DNA of 64,000 nt from positions 310,001-374,000 of the forward strand of contig CAVOOM010000007.1 in assembly GCA_963697565.1 (NCBI GenBank), in the 5' to 3' direction. The stretch's first letter is position 1. Every line of letters begins with the position of its first letter. Shown piece after piece: positions 10,868-20,494 of the stretch. Under the pieces are notes generated by a model. That model saw only the letters and a program-made list of their open reading frames with translations. It searched no databases and was not told the DNA's origin. This DNA is from CAWFSE01 sp963697565. Lineage in GTDB: Bacteria; Actinomycetota; Actinomycetes; CAVWCF01. The position numbers and the translations under genes are program-made.

Positions 10868-11770
10868 TCAGACCTCGTCGACCGGGGTCGAGGGGCTCGG
10901 CGCCTCGTCGACGGCGTCGTCCACCGCGGCCTCCGGGGCTGGCGCGACCGGCAGCGGGGGAGGGGTGCCGCCCCAGGCCGGGCAGAGCGCCCGGTGATCG
11001 CACCAGTCGCACAGCCGGGAGGGGTTGGGCCGCCACTCGCCGGTCTCGTGGGCGCGGGCGATGGCCTGCCAGAGCGCCTCGATCTTGCGCTCGGTCGCGC
11101 GCAGGTCGCGCTCATCGGGGGTGTAGGTGACCTCGACCCCCGACCCGAGGTAGAGCAGCTTCAGCATGCTCGGGACCCGCCCGTGCATGCGCCACAGCAC
11201 CAGGGCGTAGAAGCGCATCTGGAAGAGCGCCTTGCCCTCGAAGCCCTCGGCCGGGGCCTTTCCGGTCTTGTAGTCGACGACCCGCAGGTCGCCGCTTGGG
11301 GCCACGTCGAGCCGGTCGACGTAGCCGCGCAGGGCCAGGCCCGACTCAAGCGCGGTCGAGACGTGCAGCTCGCGCTCGGCGGGCTCCAGCCGGCGGGGGT
11401 CCTCCAGCCGGAAGTACGCGTCGACGAGGTCGCGCGCGCCGCCGAGGAACTCCGCGACCTGGGCTGCCACCCCCTCGGCGTCCCCTGACCCGGCGAACAG
11501 CCGCTCCAGCTCCGGCTCGGCCTCGAGCAGCCGCAGCCACTCCGGCTCGACCAGCCCCCGCGCCGCCTCCGGGGTGCGCTCGGCGGCCGGCAGGTCGAAC
11601 AACCGCTCCAGGGCGGCGTGCACCACGGTCCCCCGCGTGGCGGCGGGGCTGGGCTCCTCGGGCAGCCGGTCGATCACCCGGAAGCGGTAGAGCAGCGGGC
11701 AGGTCATGAAGTCCGCGGCGCGCGAGGGCGACAGCGACGGGCCGGCGGTCGGCGGGTGGGGGCCTGGCAT
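10868..11770 (-). CDS. RecB-family PD-(D/E)XK exonuclease
   Basis: A 300-residue standalone nuclease of the RecB/Cas4-like PD-(D/E)XK family. The N-terminus has the short SPSRAADFMTCPLLYRF motif with a lone cysteine. The catalytic core is GYVDRLDVAP followed by VVDYKTGK. The C-terminus carries CDWCDHRALC; with the N-terminal cysteine this makes the four ligands of an AddB/Cas4-type iron-sulfur cluster. There is no helicase domain and no cas gene nearby, so it is probably a housekeeping DNA repair nuclease. It is divergent from the site-2 protease gene, with 66 bases between the two starts. Confidence 0.88.
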   Translation of the reverse strand: MPGPHPPTAGPSLSPSRAADFMTCPLLYRFRVIDRLPEEPSPAATRGTVVHAALERLFDLPAAERTPEAARGLVEPEWLRLLEAEPELERLFAGSGDAEGVAAQVAEFLGGARDLVDAYFRLEDPRRLEPAERELHVSTALESGLALRGYVDRLDVAPSGDLRVVDYKTGKAPAEGFEGKALFQMRFYALVLWRMHGRVPSMLKLLYLGSGVEVTYTPDERDLRATERKIEALWQAIARAHETGEWRPNPSRLCDWCDHRALCPAWGGTPPPLPVAPAPEAAVDDAVDEAPSPSTPVDEV

Positions 11771-11836
11771 GGCCGCGAAGGTACGCCACCCGTCCGACAG
11801 CGGGTCGCGGCCGAGGGGAGCGCTTAGCATCGAGGG

Positions 11837-12971
11837 ATGGAGGAGCCGGAGCAGCGCGACCGCCAGGCCAATCCCGGTCAGCGGCTGGGCTCGGTCGCCG
11901 GGATCCCCGTGTACGCCTCGGCCAGCTGGGTCGTGGCGGCCGTGGTGATCACCGTGATCTTCGCGCCCGCGGTGACGGCGCGGGTGCCTGGGATCGGGGT
12001 GTTCGAGGCCCACCTGGTCGCCTTCGTCTTCGCGGTGCTGCTCTACGCGTCGGTCTTCGTCCACGAGCTCGGCCACGCGCTGACCGCGCTGCGGCTCGGG
12101 CTGCCGGTCCGGCGGATCACGCTGCACCTGCTCGGGGGCGTCAGCGAGATCGCCGAGGAGCCGCCCACACCGGCTCGCGAGCTGCTCGTCTCGGCGGCCG
12201 GCCCGCTGCTGTCGCTGGTGATCGGCGGAGTGGCGCTCGCGGCCACCCTGGCCGTCCAGGACGGCACCATCGCCTATGTCCTGCTCATGCAGCTGGCCAT
12301 CGCCAACCTCCTGGTGGCCGGCTTCAACCTGCTTCCGGGCCTGCCGCTCGATGGCGGAAGGCTGCTGCGGGCCGCGGTCTGGGCGGCCACCGGTCGGCCC
12401 AACGCCGGCACCCGCGTGGCGGCCTACGTCGGACGTGGGCTGGCCCTGCTCGTGGTCGCCGTGCCGATCGCCGTCGCCTTCGCCAGCGGGGGCCAGCCCT
12501 CGCTTCTCGGCCTGCTCTGGGCCGCCCTGATCGCGGCGTTCATCTGGTCCGGGGCCACCCAGGCGCTTGGCCTCGGCCCGCCTGCGCGAGCGGCTGCCCG
12601 AGCTGCGGGCGGCGGCCTTCGCCCGGCGGGCCCTCCCGGTCCTGGCCGATGTGCCGCTGGCCGAGGCGCTGCGGCGGCTGCAGGCCGACGGCGCGGGCGC
12701 CCTGGTGGTCGTCGACCGCGAAGACCGGCCGATTGGCATCGTCTCCGAGGCCGCGGTCCGGGCCACGCCCGTCGACCGCCGACCCTGGGTGCCGGTCGGC
12801 GACCTGGCGCGCCGGATCGAGCCCGGCTCACCGGTGGCCTTCGACCTGCAGGGCGAGGACCTCGTACGCGCACTCGGCGGCCCGGGGGAGCGGCTCGTCG
12901 TCGACGCCGACGGGCGGGTCTTCGGCGTGCTGTCGGTCGAGGATGTCGGCCGCGCGCTCAGCCGCCGCTGA
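11837..12971 (+). CDS. Site-2 protease family metalloprotease with CBS-like C-terminus, frameshifted as sequenced
   Basis: A membrane-embedded S2P/SpoIVFB-like zinc protease. The HELGH zinc motif is at about residue 75, and the second metal-ligand motif is NLLPGLPLDGGR at about residue 160. Around them are about six membrane helices. The C-terminal part, from about residue 245, reads as a CBS-domain pair (LPVLADVPLAEALRRLQ, then VFGVLSVEDVGRAL). The frame breaks at about 12567, where CTG is written CTTG; deleting one T restores ATQALASARLRERLP and gives about 377 residues. S2P proteases of this type are commonly found just upstream of trmI and the proteasome ATPase gene. Confidence 0.88.
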
Positions 12972-13025
12972 CCGGACGGGCTGCTCCCACGGGCCGCGCG
13001 CTCGACCCGCGTACCCTCGACCGCC

Positions 13026-13928
13026 GTGACCCTCCCGCCTCAGCCCGCCGACCATCGCCGGGGGCCGCTCAAGCCCGGCGACCGCGTCCAGCTCACCGAT
13101 CCCAAGGGGCGGATGCACACCATCACCCTGGAGCCCGGCAAGGTGTTCCACACCCACAAGGGGTCCGTCGAGCACGACGCGCTGCTCGGGGGGCCCGAGG
13201 GGGTCGTGCTCACCTCGACCGGCGGGGTGGCGTACCTCGCCCTGCGGCCGCTGCTGTCCGACTTCGTGCTGTCGATGCCGCGCGGGGCCACCGTCGTCTA
13301 CCCCAAAGACGCCGCCGCGATCATCGGGCTCGCCGACGTCTTCCCCGGGGCCCGCGTGGTGGAGGCGGGGGTCGGCTCCGGCGCGCTCACCTGCTCGCTG
13401 CTGCGCGCGGTGGGAGACGGCGGCCTGGTGTCCTCGTACGAGCGGCGCGCGGACTTCGCGGCGATCGCCCAGGCCAACATCGAGGCCTTCTTCGGCGCCC
13501 CCCATCCGGCCTTCCGGCTGACGGTTGGCGATCTCGCCCACGACCTCGCCGAAACCGAGGTGGACCGCGTGGTGCTGGACATGCTCGCCCCGTGGGACTG
13601 CGTCGAGGCGGTCGAGCGCGCGCTGGTGCCCGGCGGGGTCCTCGTCGCCTACGTCGCCACCACCACGCAACTGTCGCGGACCGTCGAGGCGCTGCGGGCC
13701 AGCGGGCGGTTCACCGAGCCCGTCTCGTCGGAGACCCTGGTCCGGACCTGGCACGTGGAGGGCCTCGCGGTGCGCCCCGACCACCGGATGATCGGGCACA
13801 CCGGCTTCCTGGTGGCCACCCGGCGGATGGCCGACGGGGTCGCCGCGCCGGTCCGCCGGCGCCGGCCCTCGAAGGGCGCCTACGGCGAGGACTGGGAGGC
13901 CGCCGCAGGCGGTGTCACCGGATCGTGA
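13026..13928 (+). CDS. trmI: tRNA (adenine(58)-N(1))-methyltransferase TrmI
   Basis: A 300-residue SAM-dependent methyltransferase that makes m1A58 in the T-loop of tRNA as a homotetramer. The N-terminal beta domain runs through VQLTDPKGRMHTITLEPG and FHTHKGSVEHD. The SAM-binding motif is VVEAGVGSGALTCSLL at about residue 115, and the catalytic-pocket motif is VVLDMLAPWD. It starts with GTG at 13026. A conserved partner upstream of the proteasomal ATPase gene in actinobacteria. Intact. Confidence 0.93.
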   Translation: MTLPPQPADHRRGPLKPGDRVQLTDPKGRMHTITLEPGKVFHTHKGSVEHDALLGGPEGVVLTSTGGVAYLALRPLLSDFVLSMPRGATVVYPKDAAAIIGLADVFPGARVVEAGVGSGALTCSLLRAVGDGGLVSSYERRADFAAIAQANIEAFFGAPHPAFRLTVGDLAHDLAETEVDRVVLDMLAPWDCVEAVERALVPGGVLVAYVATTTQLSRTVEALRASGRFTEPVSSETLVRTWHVEGLAVRPDHRMIGHTGFLVATRRMADGVAAPVRRRRPSKGAYGEDWEAAAGGVTGS

Positions 13929-14066
13929 CCCGACCGATGCCGACACGCGGCCACTCGCGCTGAGGTTCGCTTGCGCCGATGCCGTATTAGGTTGGCCTAC
14001 GCACAACCGAGCGATCCGGCCCGGGCGCCTCCTGCGGCGCGCGTGGCCTCACCGGGAGGTGGCAGC
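13929..14066 (+). promoter_or_regulatory. Intergenic leader of the arc/proteasome operon with DtxR/IdeR-like half-palindrome
   Basis: Between trmI and arc there are 138 bases. At 13985-13990 is TATTAG, a plausible -10 element. Overlapping it at 13987-13999 is TTAGGTTGGCCTA, whose left half matches the iron-regulator (IdeR/DtxR) consensus TTAGGTTAGSCTAACCTAA well and whose right half matches poorly. A ribosome binding site (GGGAGGT) precedes the GTG start of arc at 14067. The promoter assignment is moderate and the metalloregulator site is weak. Confidence 0.3.
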
Positions 14067-15758
14067 GTGACGGCCCAGGACGACTACGGCAGGGCACGGC
14101 ACGAGGACGCGCCGACGGCCCGCCAACTGCACGCGCTCGAAGACCGCATCGCCGCGATCCAGTCCGACCTCGCCGCGGCGACCAGCCAGAACCAGCGCCT
14201 TGTCTCCACCCTGCGCGAGGCCCGCGAGCAGATCATCACGCTCAAGGCCGAGGTCGACCGGCTGGCGCAGCCGCCGTCGGGCTTCGGGGTGTTCCTCGAG
14301 ACCCACGACGACGGCACCGTCGACATCATCACCTCCGGGCGCAAGATGCGCGTCGCCGTCTCGCCCGAGGTCGAGCGGGGCGACCTCCGCCGCGGCCAGG
14401 AGGTCCTGCTCAACGAGTCGCTCAACGTGATCTCCGCGCTCGCCTACGAGCAGGTCGGCGAGATCGTCATGCTCAAGGAGCTGCTCGAGGACGGCCACCG
14501 CGCCCTGGTGATCGGGCACACCGACGAGGAGCGGGTCGTGCGCCTCGCGCAGCCGCTGCACGACCAGCCGCTGCGCGCCGGCGACTCGCTGCTGCTCGAC
14601 GCCCGGTCCGGGTACGTCTACGAGCGGATCCCGAAGGCCGAGGTCGAGGAGCTCGTCCTCGAGGAGGTCCCCGACATCGACTACGGCGCCATCGGGGGAC
14701 TCGGCTCGCAGATCGAGGCGATCCGGGACGCGGTCGAGCTGCCGTACCTCCACGCCGACCTGTTCCGCGAGCACCAGCTGCGACCGCCCAAGGGGATCTT
14801 GCTGTACGGCCCCCCCGGCTGCGGCAAGACGCTGATCGCCAAGGCGGTCGCCAACTCGCTGGCCAAGAAGGTGGCCGAGCGCACCGGCGCGGGGGAGGGC
14901 CGCTCGTACTTCCTCAACATCAAAGGCCCCGAGCTGCTGAACAAGTACGTCGGCGAGACCGAGCGCCACATCCGGCTGGTCTTCCAGCGGGCCCGCGAGA
15001 AGGCCAGCGAGGGCACGCCGGTCATCGTCTTCTTCGACGAGATGGACTCGCTGTTCCGCACCCGCGGCTCGGGAATCTCCAGCGACGTCGAGAACACCAT
15101 CGTCCCGCAGCTGCTCAGCGAGATCGACGGCGTCGAGAGCCTGGAGAACGTCATCGTCATCGGCGCCTCCAACCGCGAGGACATGATCGACCCCGCGATC
15201 CTGCGGCCCGGCCGCCTGGACGTGAAGATCAAGATCGAGCGGCCGGACGCCGAGGCCGCGCGTGACATCTTCACGAAGTACCTCACCCCCGACCTGCCAC
15301 TGCACGCCGACGACCTGGCCGAGCATGGGGGAGACCCGCTGGCCACCGTGACGGCGATGATCCAGCGTGCCGTTGAGCGGATGTACACCGAGAGCGAGGA
15401 GAACCGCTTCCTCGAGGTCACGTACGCCGGCGGCGACAAGGAGATCCTCTACTTCAAGGACTTCAACAGCGGCGCGATGATCGAGAACATCGTCTCCCGG
15501 GCCAAGAAGTGCGCGATCAAGGACTTCCTCGACCTGAACCAGCGCGGGATCCGCGTCGGCCACCTGCTCATCGCCTGCGTCGATGAGTTCAAGGAGAACG
15601 AGGACCTCCCCAACACCACCAACCCCGACGACTGGGCGCGGATCTCGGGCAAGAAGGGCGAGCGGATCGTCTTCATCCGCACCCTGATCCAGGGCAAGCA
15701 GGGCGCCGAGCCGGGCCGGTCCATCGACACCGTGGCCAACACCGGCCAGTACCTCTAG
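14067..15758 (+). CDS. arc: Proteasome-associated AAA ATPase (ARC/Mpa)
   Basis: The hexameric unfoldase that recognises Pup-tagged proteins and threads them into the 20S proteasome. It has 563 residues: an N-terminal coiled coil (about 20-80) that binds Pup, an OB double domain (about 80-235), then one AAA+ module with Walker A GPPGCGKT at about 248, Walker B VIVFFDEMDS at about 320 and arginine finger/sensor residues in ASNREDMIDPAILRPGR. The last residues are NTGQYL, the terminal GQYL tail that docks into the alpha ring and opens the gate. The GTG start at 14067 is preceded by a good Shine-Dalgarno. Intact. Confidence 0.97.
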   Translation: MTAQDDYGRARHEDAPTARQLHALEDRIAAIQSDLAAATSQNQRLVSTLREAREQIITLKAEVDRLAQPPSGFGVFLETHDDGTVDIITSGRKMRVAVSPEVERGDLRRGQEVLLNESLNVISALAYEQVGEIVMLKELLEDGHRALVIGHTDEERVVRLAQPLHDQPLRAGDSLLLDARSGYVYERIPKAEVEELVLEEVPDIDYGAIGGLGSQIEAIRDAVELPYLHADLFREHQLRPPKGILLYGPPGCGKTLIAKAVANSLAKKVAERTGAGEGRSYFLNIKGPELLNKYVGETERHIRLVFQRAREKASEGTPVIVFFDEMDSLFRTRGSGISSDVENTIVPQLLSEIDGVESLENVIVIGASNREDMIDPAILRPGRLDVKIKIERPDAEAARDIFTKYLTPDLPLHADDLAEHGGDPLATVTAMIQRAVERMYTESEENRFLEVTYAGGDKEILYFKDFNSGAMIENIVSRAKKCAIKDFLDLNQRGIRVGHLLIACVDEFKENEDLPNTTNPDDWARISGKKGERIVFIRTLIQGKQGAEPGRSIDTVANTGQYL

Positions 15759-15794
15759 CCCGCCGACTCCCTCCAACCTCCTGATGGCCACGCC

Positions 15795-17306
15795 GTGACC
15801 GCCCAGCGGGTGATGGGCACCGAGACCGAGTACGGGATTTTCGTGCCCGCCGAGCCGGGCACCAACGCGATGGTGGCCTCGACGCACGTGGTCAACGCCT
15901 ACGCCCAGGCGGCGGCCCGGGTGGGCCGCCGCTGGGACTTCGAGGAGGAGCGGCCGCTGCGCGACGCCCGCGGCTTCGACCTCTCCCGCGACGCCGCGGA
16001 CCCCGGGCTGCTCACCGACGAGGACCTCGGTCTCGCCAACGTGGTGCTGACCAACGGCGCCCGCCTGTACGTCGACCACGCCCACCCCGAGTACTCGGCG
16101 CCGGAGGCGTCCAACCCGCGCGACGCCGTGGTTTGGGACAAGGCCGGCGAGCTCGTCATGGCCGAGGCGGCCCGCCAGGTGGCCGTCCAGGGCGGGCCGC
16201 AGATCGCGCTGTACAAGAACAACACCGACAACAAAGGCGCCTCGTACGGCACGCACGAGAACTACCTGATGCGGCGCGCCACCGCGTTCAGCGACATCGT
16301 GCGGCACCTGATCCCGTTCTTCGTCTCGCGCCAGGTGGTGTGCGGCGCCGGGCGGGTCGGCATCGGCCAGGACGGCTCGACCCACGGGTTCCAGCTGAGC
16401 CAGCGCGCCGACTTCTTCGAGGTCGAGGTGGGATTGGAGACCACCCTCAAGCGGCCCATCGTCAACACCCGCGACGAGCCGCACGCCGACGCGGAGAAGT
16501 ACCGCCGGCTGCACGTCATCGTCGGCGACGCCACGCTGTGCGAGGTCTCGACGTACCTCAAGCTCGGCACCACCGCGCTCGTGCTGGCCATGATCGAAGA
16601 CGGCGTGCTGCCCGGCGACCTCACGCTGGCCCGTCCGGTGCATGAGATCCATGCCATCTCGCACGACCCGACCCTGCGCCACCGCGCCAAGCTCCGCGAC
16701 GGCCGCGAGCTCACCGCCCTGCAGCTGCAGGGGGAGTACCTCGAGCTGGCCCGCAAGCACGTCGAGGACCGCCTGGGCTCGGACGCCGACCCGGTGACCC
16801 TGGATGTCCTGGATCGCTGGGAGTCGGTCCTGGACCGGCTGGCCCGCGATCCCCTGCTGTGCGCGCGCGAGCTGGACTGGGTGGCCAAGAAGCAGATCCT
16901 GGACGGCTACCGCGACCGCGACGGCCTCGACTGGTCCTCGCACCGGCTGGCCGCCGTCGACCTGCAGTGGTCCGACGTGCGGCCCGACCGTGGGCTCTAC
17001 CACCGGCTCGTCGCGGCCGGCCGGATCGAGCGACTCGTCAGCGACGACGAGGTCCGCCACGCCGTCGGCCACCCGCCGGAGGACACCCGTGCCTACTTCC
17101 GCGGCGAGTGCCTGGCGCGGTACGGCGATCAGGTCGCCGCCGCCTCCTGGGACTCGGTGATCTTCGACGTGCCCGGCTACTCCTCGCTGCAGCGGGTGCC
17201 CACGCTTGAGCCGCTGCGCGGGACTCGGGTGCATGTCGAGGCGCTGCTCGACCGCTGCCCGACGGCGCGCGACCTGCTCGACGCATTGGCGCCGGACCGC
17301 CGCTAG
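15795..17306 (+). CDS. dop: Pup deamidase/depupylase Dop
   Basis: Dop converts the C-terminal glutamine of Pup to glutamate, and removes Pup from conjugates. It has 503 residues with the carboxylate-amine ligase/glutamine-synthetase fold shared with PafA. The N-terminal metal/ATP site is GTETEYGI. The insertion after it (the Dop-loop region, about 40-80) distinguishes it from PafA. YKNNTDNKGASYGTHENYL is the conserved nucleotide-binding strand. A glutamine-ending Pup lies immediately downstream, so a deamidase is required, which fits. The start is GTG 15795, 36 bases after arc. Confidence 0.96.
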   Translation: MTAQRVMGTETEYGIFVPAEPGTNAMVASTHVVNAYAQAAARVGRRWDFEEERPLRDARGFDLSRDAADPGLLTDEDLGLANVVLTNGARLYVDHAHPEYSAPEASNPRDAVVWDKAGELVMAEAARQVAVQGGPQIALYKNNTDNKGASYGTHENYLMRRATAFSDIVRHLIPFFVSRQVVCGAGRVGIGQDGSTHGFQLSQRADFFEVEVGLETTLKRPIVNTRDEPHADAEKYRRLHVIVGDATLCEVSTYLKLGTTALVLAMIEDGVLPGDLTLARPVHEIHAISHDPTLRHRAKLRDGRELTALQLQGEYLELARKHVEDRLGSDADPVTLDVLDRWESVLDRLARDPLLCARELDWVAKKQILDGYRDRDGLDWSSHRLAAVDLQWSDVRPDRGLYHRLVAAGRIERLVSDDEVRHAVGHPPEDTRAYFRGECLARYGDQVAAASWDSVIFDVPGYSSLQRVPTLEPLRGTRVHVEALLDRCPTARDLLDALAPDRR

Positions 17307-17335
17307 GGTCGGCATCAGTCGACGAGGAGGCACAC

Positions 17336-17557
17336 ATGGCGGGCCAGGACACCGGGGGCCAGGAGCGCGCGTCTGCGCGGCCGAGCGACACCGAGGAGGT
17401 CGTCGAGGAGGCCAGCTCAACCGCGGCCGCCGATGCCGCCGAGCGCAAGGCCGGCCTCGACGCCGACGTCGACGCGATCCTGGACGAGATCGACGAGGTG
17501 CTGGAGACCAACAGCGAGGACTTCGTCCGAGCCTTCGTGCAGAAGGGCGGCCAGTAG
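17336..17557 (+). CDS. pup: Prokaryotic ubiquitin-like protein Pup
   Basis: A 73-residue, strongly acidic, largely disordered modifier. The C-terminal half (LDADVDAILDEIDEVLETN) forms the helix that binds the coiled coil of the ATPase, and the protein ends FVQKGGQ. The terminal Gln must be deamidated by Dop before PafA can attach Pup to lysines. The ATG at 17336 follows a strong GAGGAGG ribosome binding site, consistent with high expression. The stop TAG overlaps the GTG start of prcB (TAGTG), so the two are translationally coupled. Confidence 0.97.
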   Translation: MAGQDTGGQERASARPSDTEEVVEEASSTAAADAAERKAGLDADVDAILDEIDEVLETNSEDFVRAFVQKGGQ

Positions 17558-18411
17558 TGCCGAGCGCCCGCGGGGGCGCGGAGTCGGCCAACGGCGGGCT
17601 GCCGCGCTCGTTCATGGCGGCCGGCACCTCGTCGTTCACCGAGTTCCTCGGCGAGCACGCCCCCGACCTGCTTCCGGGCCGGCGGCGGGTGCCGGGCACC
17701 GTCGTCGACGTGCCGCACGGCACCACGATCGTCTCGGCGACCTTCCCCGGCGGCGTGATCATGGCCGGCGACCGCCGGGCCACGATGGGCAACGTGATCG
17801 CCCAGCGCGACATCGAGAAGGTCTTCCCCGCCGACGAGCACTCCTGCGTCGGCATCGCCGGCACCGCGGGCCTGGCGGTGGAACTGGTGCGGCTCTTCCA
17901 GGTGGAGCTCGAGCACTACGAGAAGATCGAGGGCACCCCGTTGTCAGTCGACGGCAAGGCCAACCGGCTGGCCACGATGATCCGCGGCAACCTCGGGCTG
18001 GCCATGCAGGGCCTCGCGGTCGTCCCGCTCTTCGCCGGCTACGACGACGAGGTCGAGACCGGGCGGATCTTCTCCTACGACATCACCGGCGGACGCTACG
18101 AGGAGCACGAGTTCCACGCCGTCGGGTCCGGTTCGTCGTTCGCCCGCGGCTCGCTCAAGAAGCTCTACCGCGACGACCTCTCCGAGGACGAGGCGGTGGC
18201 CGTGTGCGTCCACGCGCTCTACGACGCCGCCGACGACGACAGCGCGACCGGCGGGCCGGACATGGCCCGGCGGATCTACCCGGTGGTCGCCGTCTGCACC
18301 GCGCAGGGCTACCGCCGGATCCCCGACGACGTGCTCGGCGACGTCGTCACCTCGATCGTCGCCGGCCGCCAGGAGCGGCCCGGCGGCCCGACCGCGCCGC
18401 TCGGCGCCTGA
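17557..18411 (+). CDS. prcB: 20S proteasome beta subunit
   Basis: The catalytic subunit of the 20S core particle, 284 residues from the GTG at 17557. A propeptide of about 55 residues ends at HG, and the mature enzyme should begin with Thr56 of TTIVSATFPGG, the N-terminal nucleophile. Conserved Asp and Lys of the active site follow in AGDRRAT and the stretch after it. The propeptide is similar in length to those of Streptomyces and Mycobacterium. The acidic DAADDDSATGGPD loop is typical of actinobacterial beta subunits. Confidence 0.96.
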   Translation: MPSARGGAESANGGLPRSFMAAGTSSFTEFLGEHAPDLLPGRRRVPGTVVDVPHGTTIVSATFPGGVIMAGDRRATMGNVIAQRDIEKVFPADEHSCVGIAGTAGLAVELVRLFQVELEHYEKIEGTPLSVDGKANRLATMIRGNLGLAMQGLAVVPLFAGYDDEVETGRIFSYDITGGRYEEHEFHAVGSGSSFARGSLKKLYRDDLSEDEAVAVCVHALYDAADDDSATGGPDMARRIYPVVAVCTAQGYRRIPDDVLGDVVTSIVAGRQERPGGPTAPLGA

Positions 18412-18427
18412 CGGGAGGGCCGCACCG

Positions 18428-19117
18428 ATGAGCATGCCGTTCTACGTCTCGCCCGAGCAGATCATGAAGGACAAGGCCGACTACGCCCGCAAGGGCATCT
18501 CGCGCGGCCGCAGCGTCATCGTCTGCCAGTACGACGGCGGCATCGTCTTCGTCGCCGAGAACCCGAGCCGGGCGCTGCACAAGGTCAGCGAGATCTACGA
18601 CCGGATCGCCTTCGCCGCCGTCGGCAAGTACAACGAGTTCGAGAACCTCCGCGTCGCGGGCGTGCGCCTCGCCGACCTGCGCGGCTACTCCTACGACCGC
18701 CGAGACGTGACCGGACGGGCCTTGGCCAACGCGTACGCCCAGACCCTCGGCACGATCTTCACCGAGACCGCCAAGCCCTATGAGGTCGAGATCGTGGTGG
18801 CGGAGGTGGGAGAGACGGCGGCCGAGGACCAGATGTACCGCCTCACCTTCGACGGCTCGGTCGGCGACGAGCACGGCTACGTCGCGATGGGCGGGTCGGC
18901 GGAGGCGATCTCGGCGGTCCTTGAGGACGGCTACACCGACGGCCTCGAGCTCGGCGCCGCGATCCGGCTGGCCGTCAACGCGCTCTCGCGCGACAACGGC
19001 GAGCCGCGCGCAATCGGCTCATCGCAGCTCGAGGTCGCGGTGCTCGACCGCAGCCGCACGCGCCGGGCCTTCCGACGGCTCAGCGGATCCCGGCTCGACG
19101 CCCTGCTCGCCGGCTGA
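18428..19117 (+). CDS. prcA: 20S proteasome alpha subunit
   Basis: The structural alpha subunit, forming the two outer rings and the gate that receives the tail of the ATPase. It has 229 residues. The N-terminus MSMPFYVSPEQIMKDKADYARKG is the conserved gating and H0-helix region. It lacks an N-terminal nucleophile. Sixteen bases separate it from prcB. The last ~40 residues are basic, and the protein ends DALLAG. Confidence 0.96.
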   Translation: MSMPFYVSPEQIMKDKADYARKGISRGRSVIVCQYDGGIVFVAENPSRALHKVSEIYDRIAFAAVGKYNEFENLRVAGVRLADLRGYSYDRRDVTGRALANAYAQTLGTIFTETAKPYEVEIVVAEVGETAAEDQMYRLTFDGSVGDEHGYVAMGGSAEAISAVLEDGYTDGLELGAAIRLAVNALSRDNGEPRAIGSSQLEVAVLDRSRTRRAFRRLSGSRLDALLAG

Positions 19118-19132
19118 CCGCGGATCGCCGAC

Positions 19133-20494
19133 ATGGACCGCCGGATCTTCGGGATTGAGACCGAGTACGGCGTGACCTGCACGTTCCGCGGCCAGCGGCG
19201 GCTGTCGCCCGACGAGGTCGCGCGGTACCTCTTCCGGCGGGTCGTGTCGTGGGGCCGCAGCAGCAACGTCTTCCTGCGCAACGGCGCGCGGCTCTACCTC
19301 GACGTCGGCAGCCACCCCGAGTACGCCACACCCGAGTGCGACTCGATCACCGAGTTGGTGACGCACGACAAGGCGGGCGAGCGGATCCTGGAGGGGCTGC
19401 TCGTCGACGCCGAGCGCCGGCTGCACGAGGAGGGCATCCCCGGCGACGTCTTCCTGTTCAAGAACAACACCGACTCGGCCGGCAACTCCTACGGCTGCCA
19501 CGAGAACTACCTGGTGGGGCGCGCGGGCGACTTCGGCCGGCTCGCGGACGTGCTCATCCCGTTCCTGGTGACCCGGCAGATCATCTGCGGCGCCGGCAAG
19601 GTGCTGCAGACCCCGCGGGGGGCGGTCTACGCCGTCAGCCAGCGCGCCGAGCACATCTGGGAGGGGGTGTCGTCGGCCACCACCCGGTCGAGGCCGATCA
19701 TCAACACCCGCGACGAGCCGCACGCCGACGCCGAGAAGTACCGGCGCCTGCACGTCATCGTCGGCGACTCCTCGATGTGCGAGACGACGACGCTGCTCAA
19801 GGTCGGCTCGGCGGACCTCGTCCTGCGGATGATCGAGGCCGGGGTCGTGATGCGCGACCTGACGCTGGAGAACCCCATCCGGGCGATCCGCGAGATCAGC
19901 CACGACCTGACCGGCCGCCGCACGGTCCGGCTGGTCAACGGCCGCGAGGCCAGCGCCCTCGACATCCAGCGCGAGTACTGGCAGAAGGCCCAGGACTTCG
20001 CCGCCCGCCGCGGCTACGACGACGTGACCACCAAGCAGATCCTGGAGCTGTGGGACCGCACGCTGACCGCGGTCGAGACCGGCGACCTCGGGCTCGTCGA
20101 CCGCGAGATCGACTGGGTGGTCAAGCTGCGGCTGATCGAGCGCTATCGCGAGAAGCACGCGATGGAGTGGTCGCACCCCCGCATCGCGCAGCTCGATCTG
20201 GCGTACCACGACATCGACCGCAGGCGCGGCCTGCACGCCATGCTCGACCGCAAGGGCCTGGTGGAGCGGGTGACCACAGATCTGGCCGTGTTCGAGGCCA
20301 AGTCGCTGCCCCCGCAGACCACCCGCGCGCGGCTGCGCGGCGAGTTCATCCGCAAGGCCCAGGAGAAGCGGCGCGACTTCACCGTGGACTGGGTCCACCT
20401 CAAGCTCAACGACCAGGCCCAGCGCACCGTGCTGTGCAAGGACCCGTTCCGCTCGGTCGACGAGCGCGTGGAGCGGCTGATCCAGTCGATGTGA
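19133..20494 (+). CDS. pafA: Pup--protein ligase PafA
   Basis: PafA activates the glutamate-ended Pup with ATP and forms an isopeptide bond to substrate lysines. It has 453 residues, shorter than Dop because it lacks the Dop loop. Motifs: FGIETEYGVTCTF at the start, NGARLYLDVGSHPEYATPE with metal ligands, and FKNNTDSAGNSYGCHENYL. The strongly conserved C-terminal domain includes FTVDWVHLKLNDQ and CKDPFRSVDERV. Sixteen bases after prcA, it completes the core operon from arc to pafA. Confidence 0.97.
   Translation: MDRRIFGIETEYGVTCTFRGQRRLSPDEVARYLFRRVVSWGRSSNVFLRNGARLYLDVGSHPEYATPECDSITELVTHDKAGERILEGLLVDAERRLHEEGIPGDVFLFKNNTDSAGNSYGCHENYLVGRAGDFGRLADVLIPFLVTRQIICGAGKVLQTPRGAVYAVSQRAEHIWEGVSSATTRSRPIINTRDEPHADAEKYRRLHVIVGDSSMCETTTLLKVGSADLVLRMIEAGVVMRDLTLENPIRAIREISHDLTGRRTVRLVNGREASALDIQREYWQKAQDFAARRGYDDVTTKQILELWDRTLTAVETGDLGLVDREIDWVVKLRLIERYREKHAMEWSHPRIAQLDLAYHDIDRRRGLHAMLDRKGLVERVTTDLAVFEAKSLPPQTTRARLRGEFIRKAQEKRRDFTVDWVHLKLNDQAQRTVLCKDPFRSVDERVERLIQSM

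Noticed and set aside
10868..11770. A Cas4 protein or CRISPR-related nuclease
   Set aside because: The cysteine pattern is shared with Cas4 and AddB-type nucleases, but no repeats or cas genes are present.
14049..17864. A very long antisense open frame of about 1,270 codons opposite arc, dop, pup and prcB
   Set aside because: It is the mirror of strongly codon-biased coding DNA in a GC-rich genome; composition is low-complexity and shows no domain. The opposite strand holds well-known proteasome genes.
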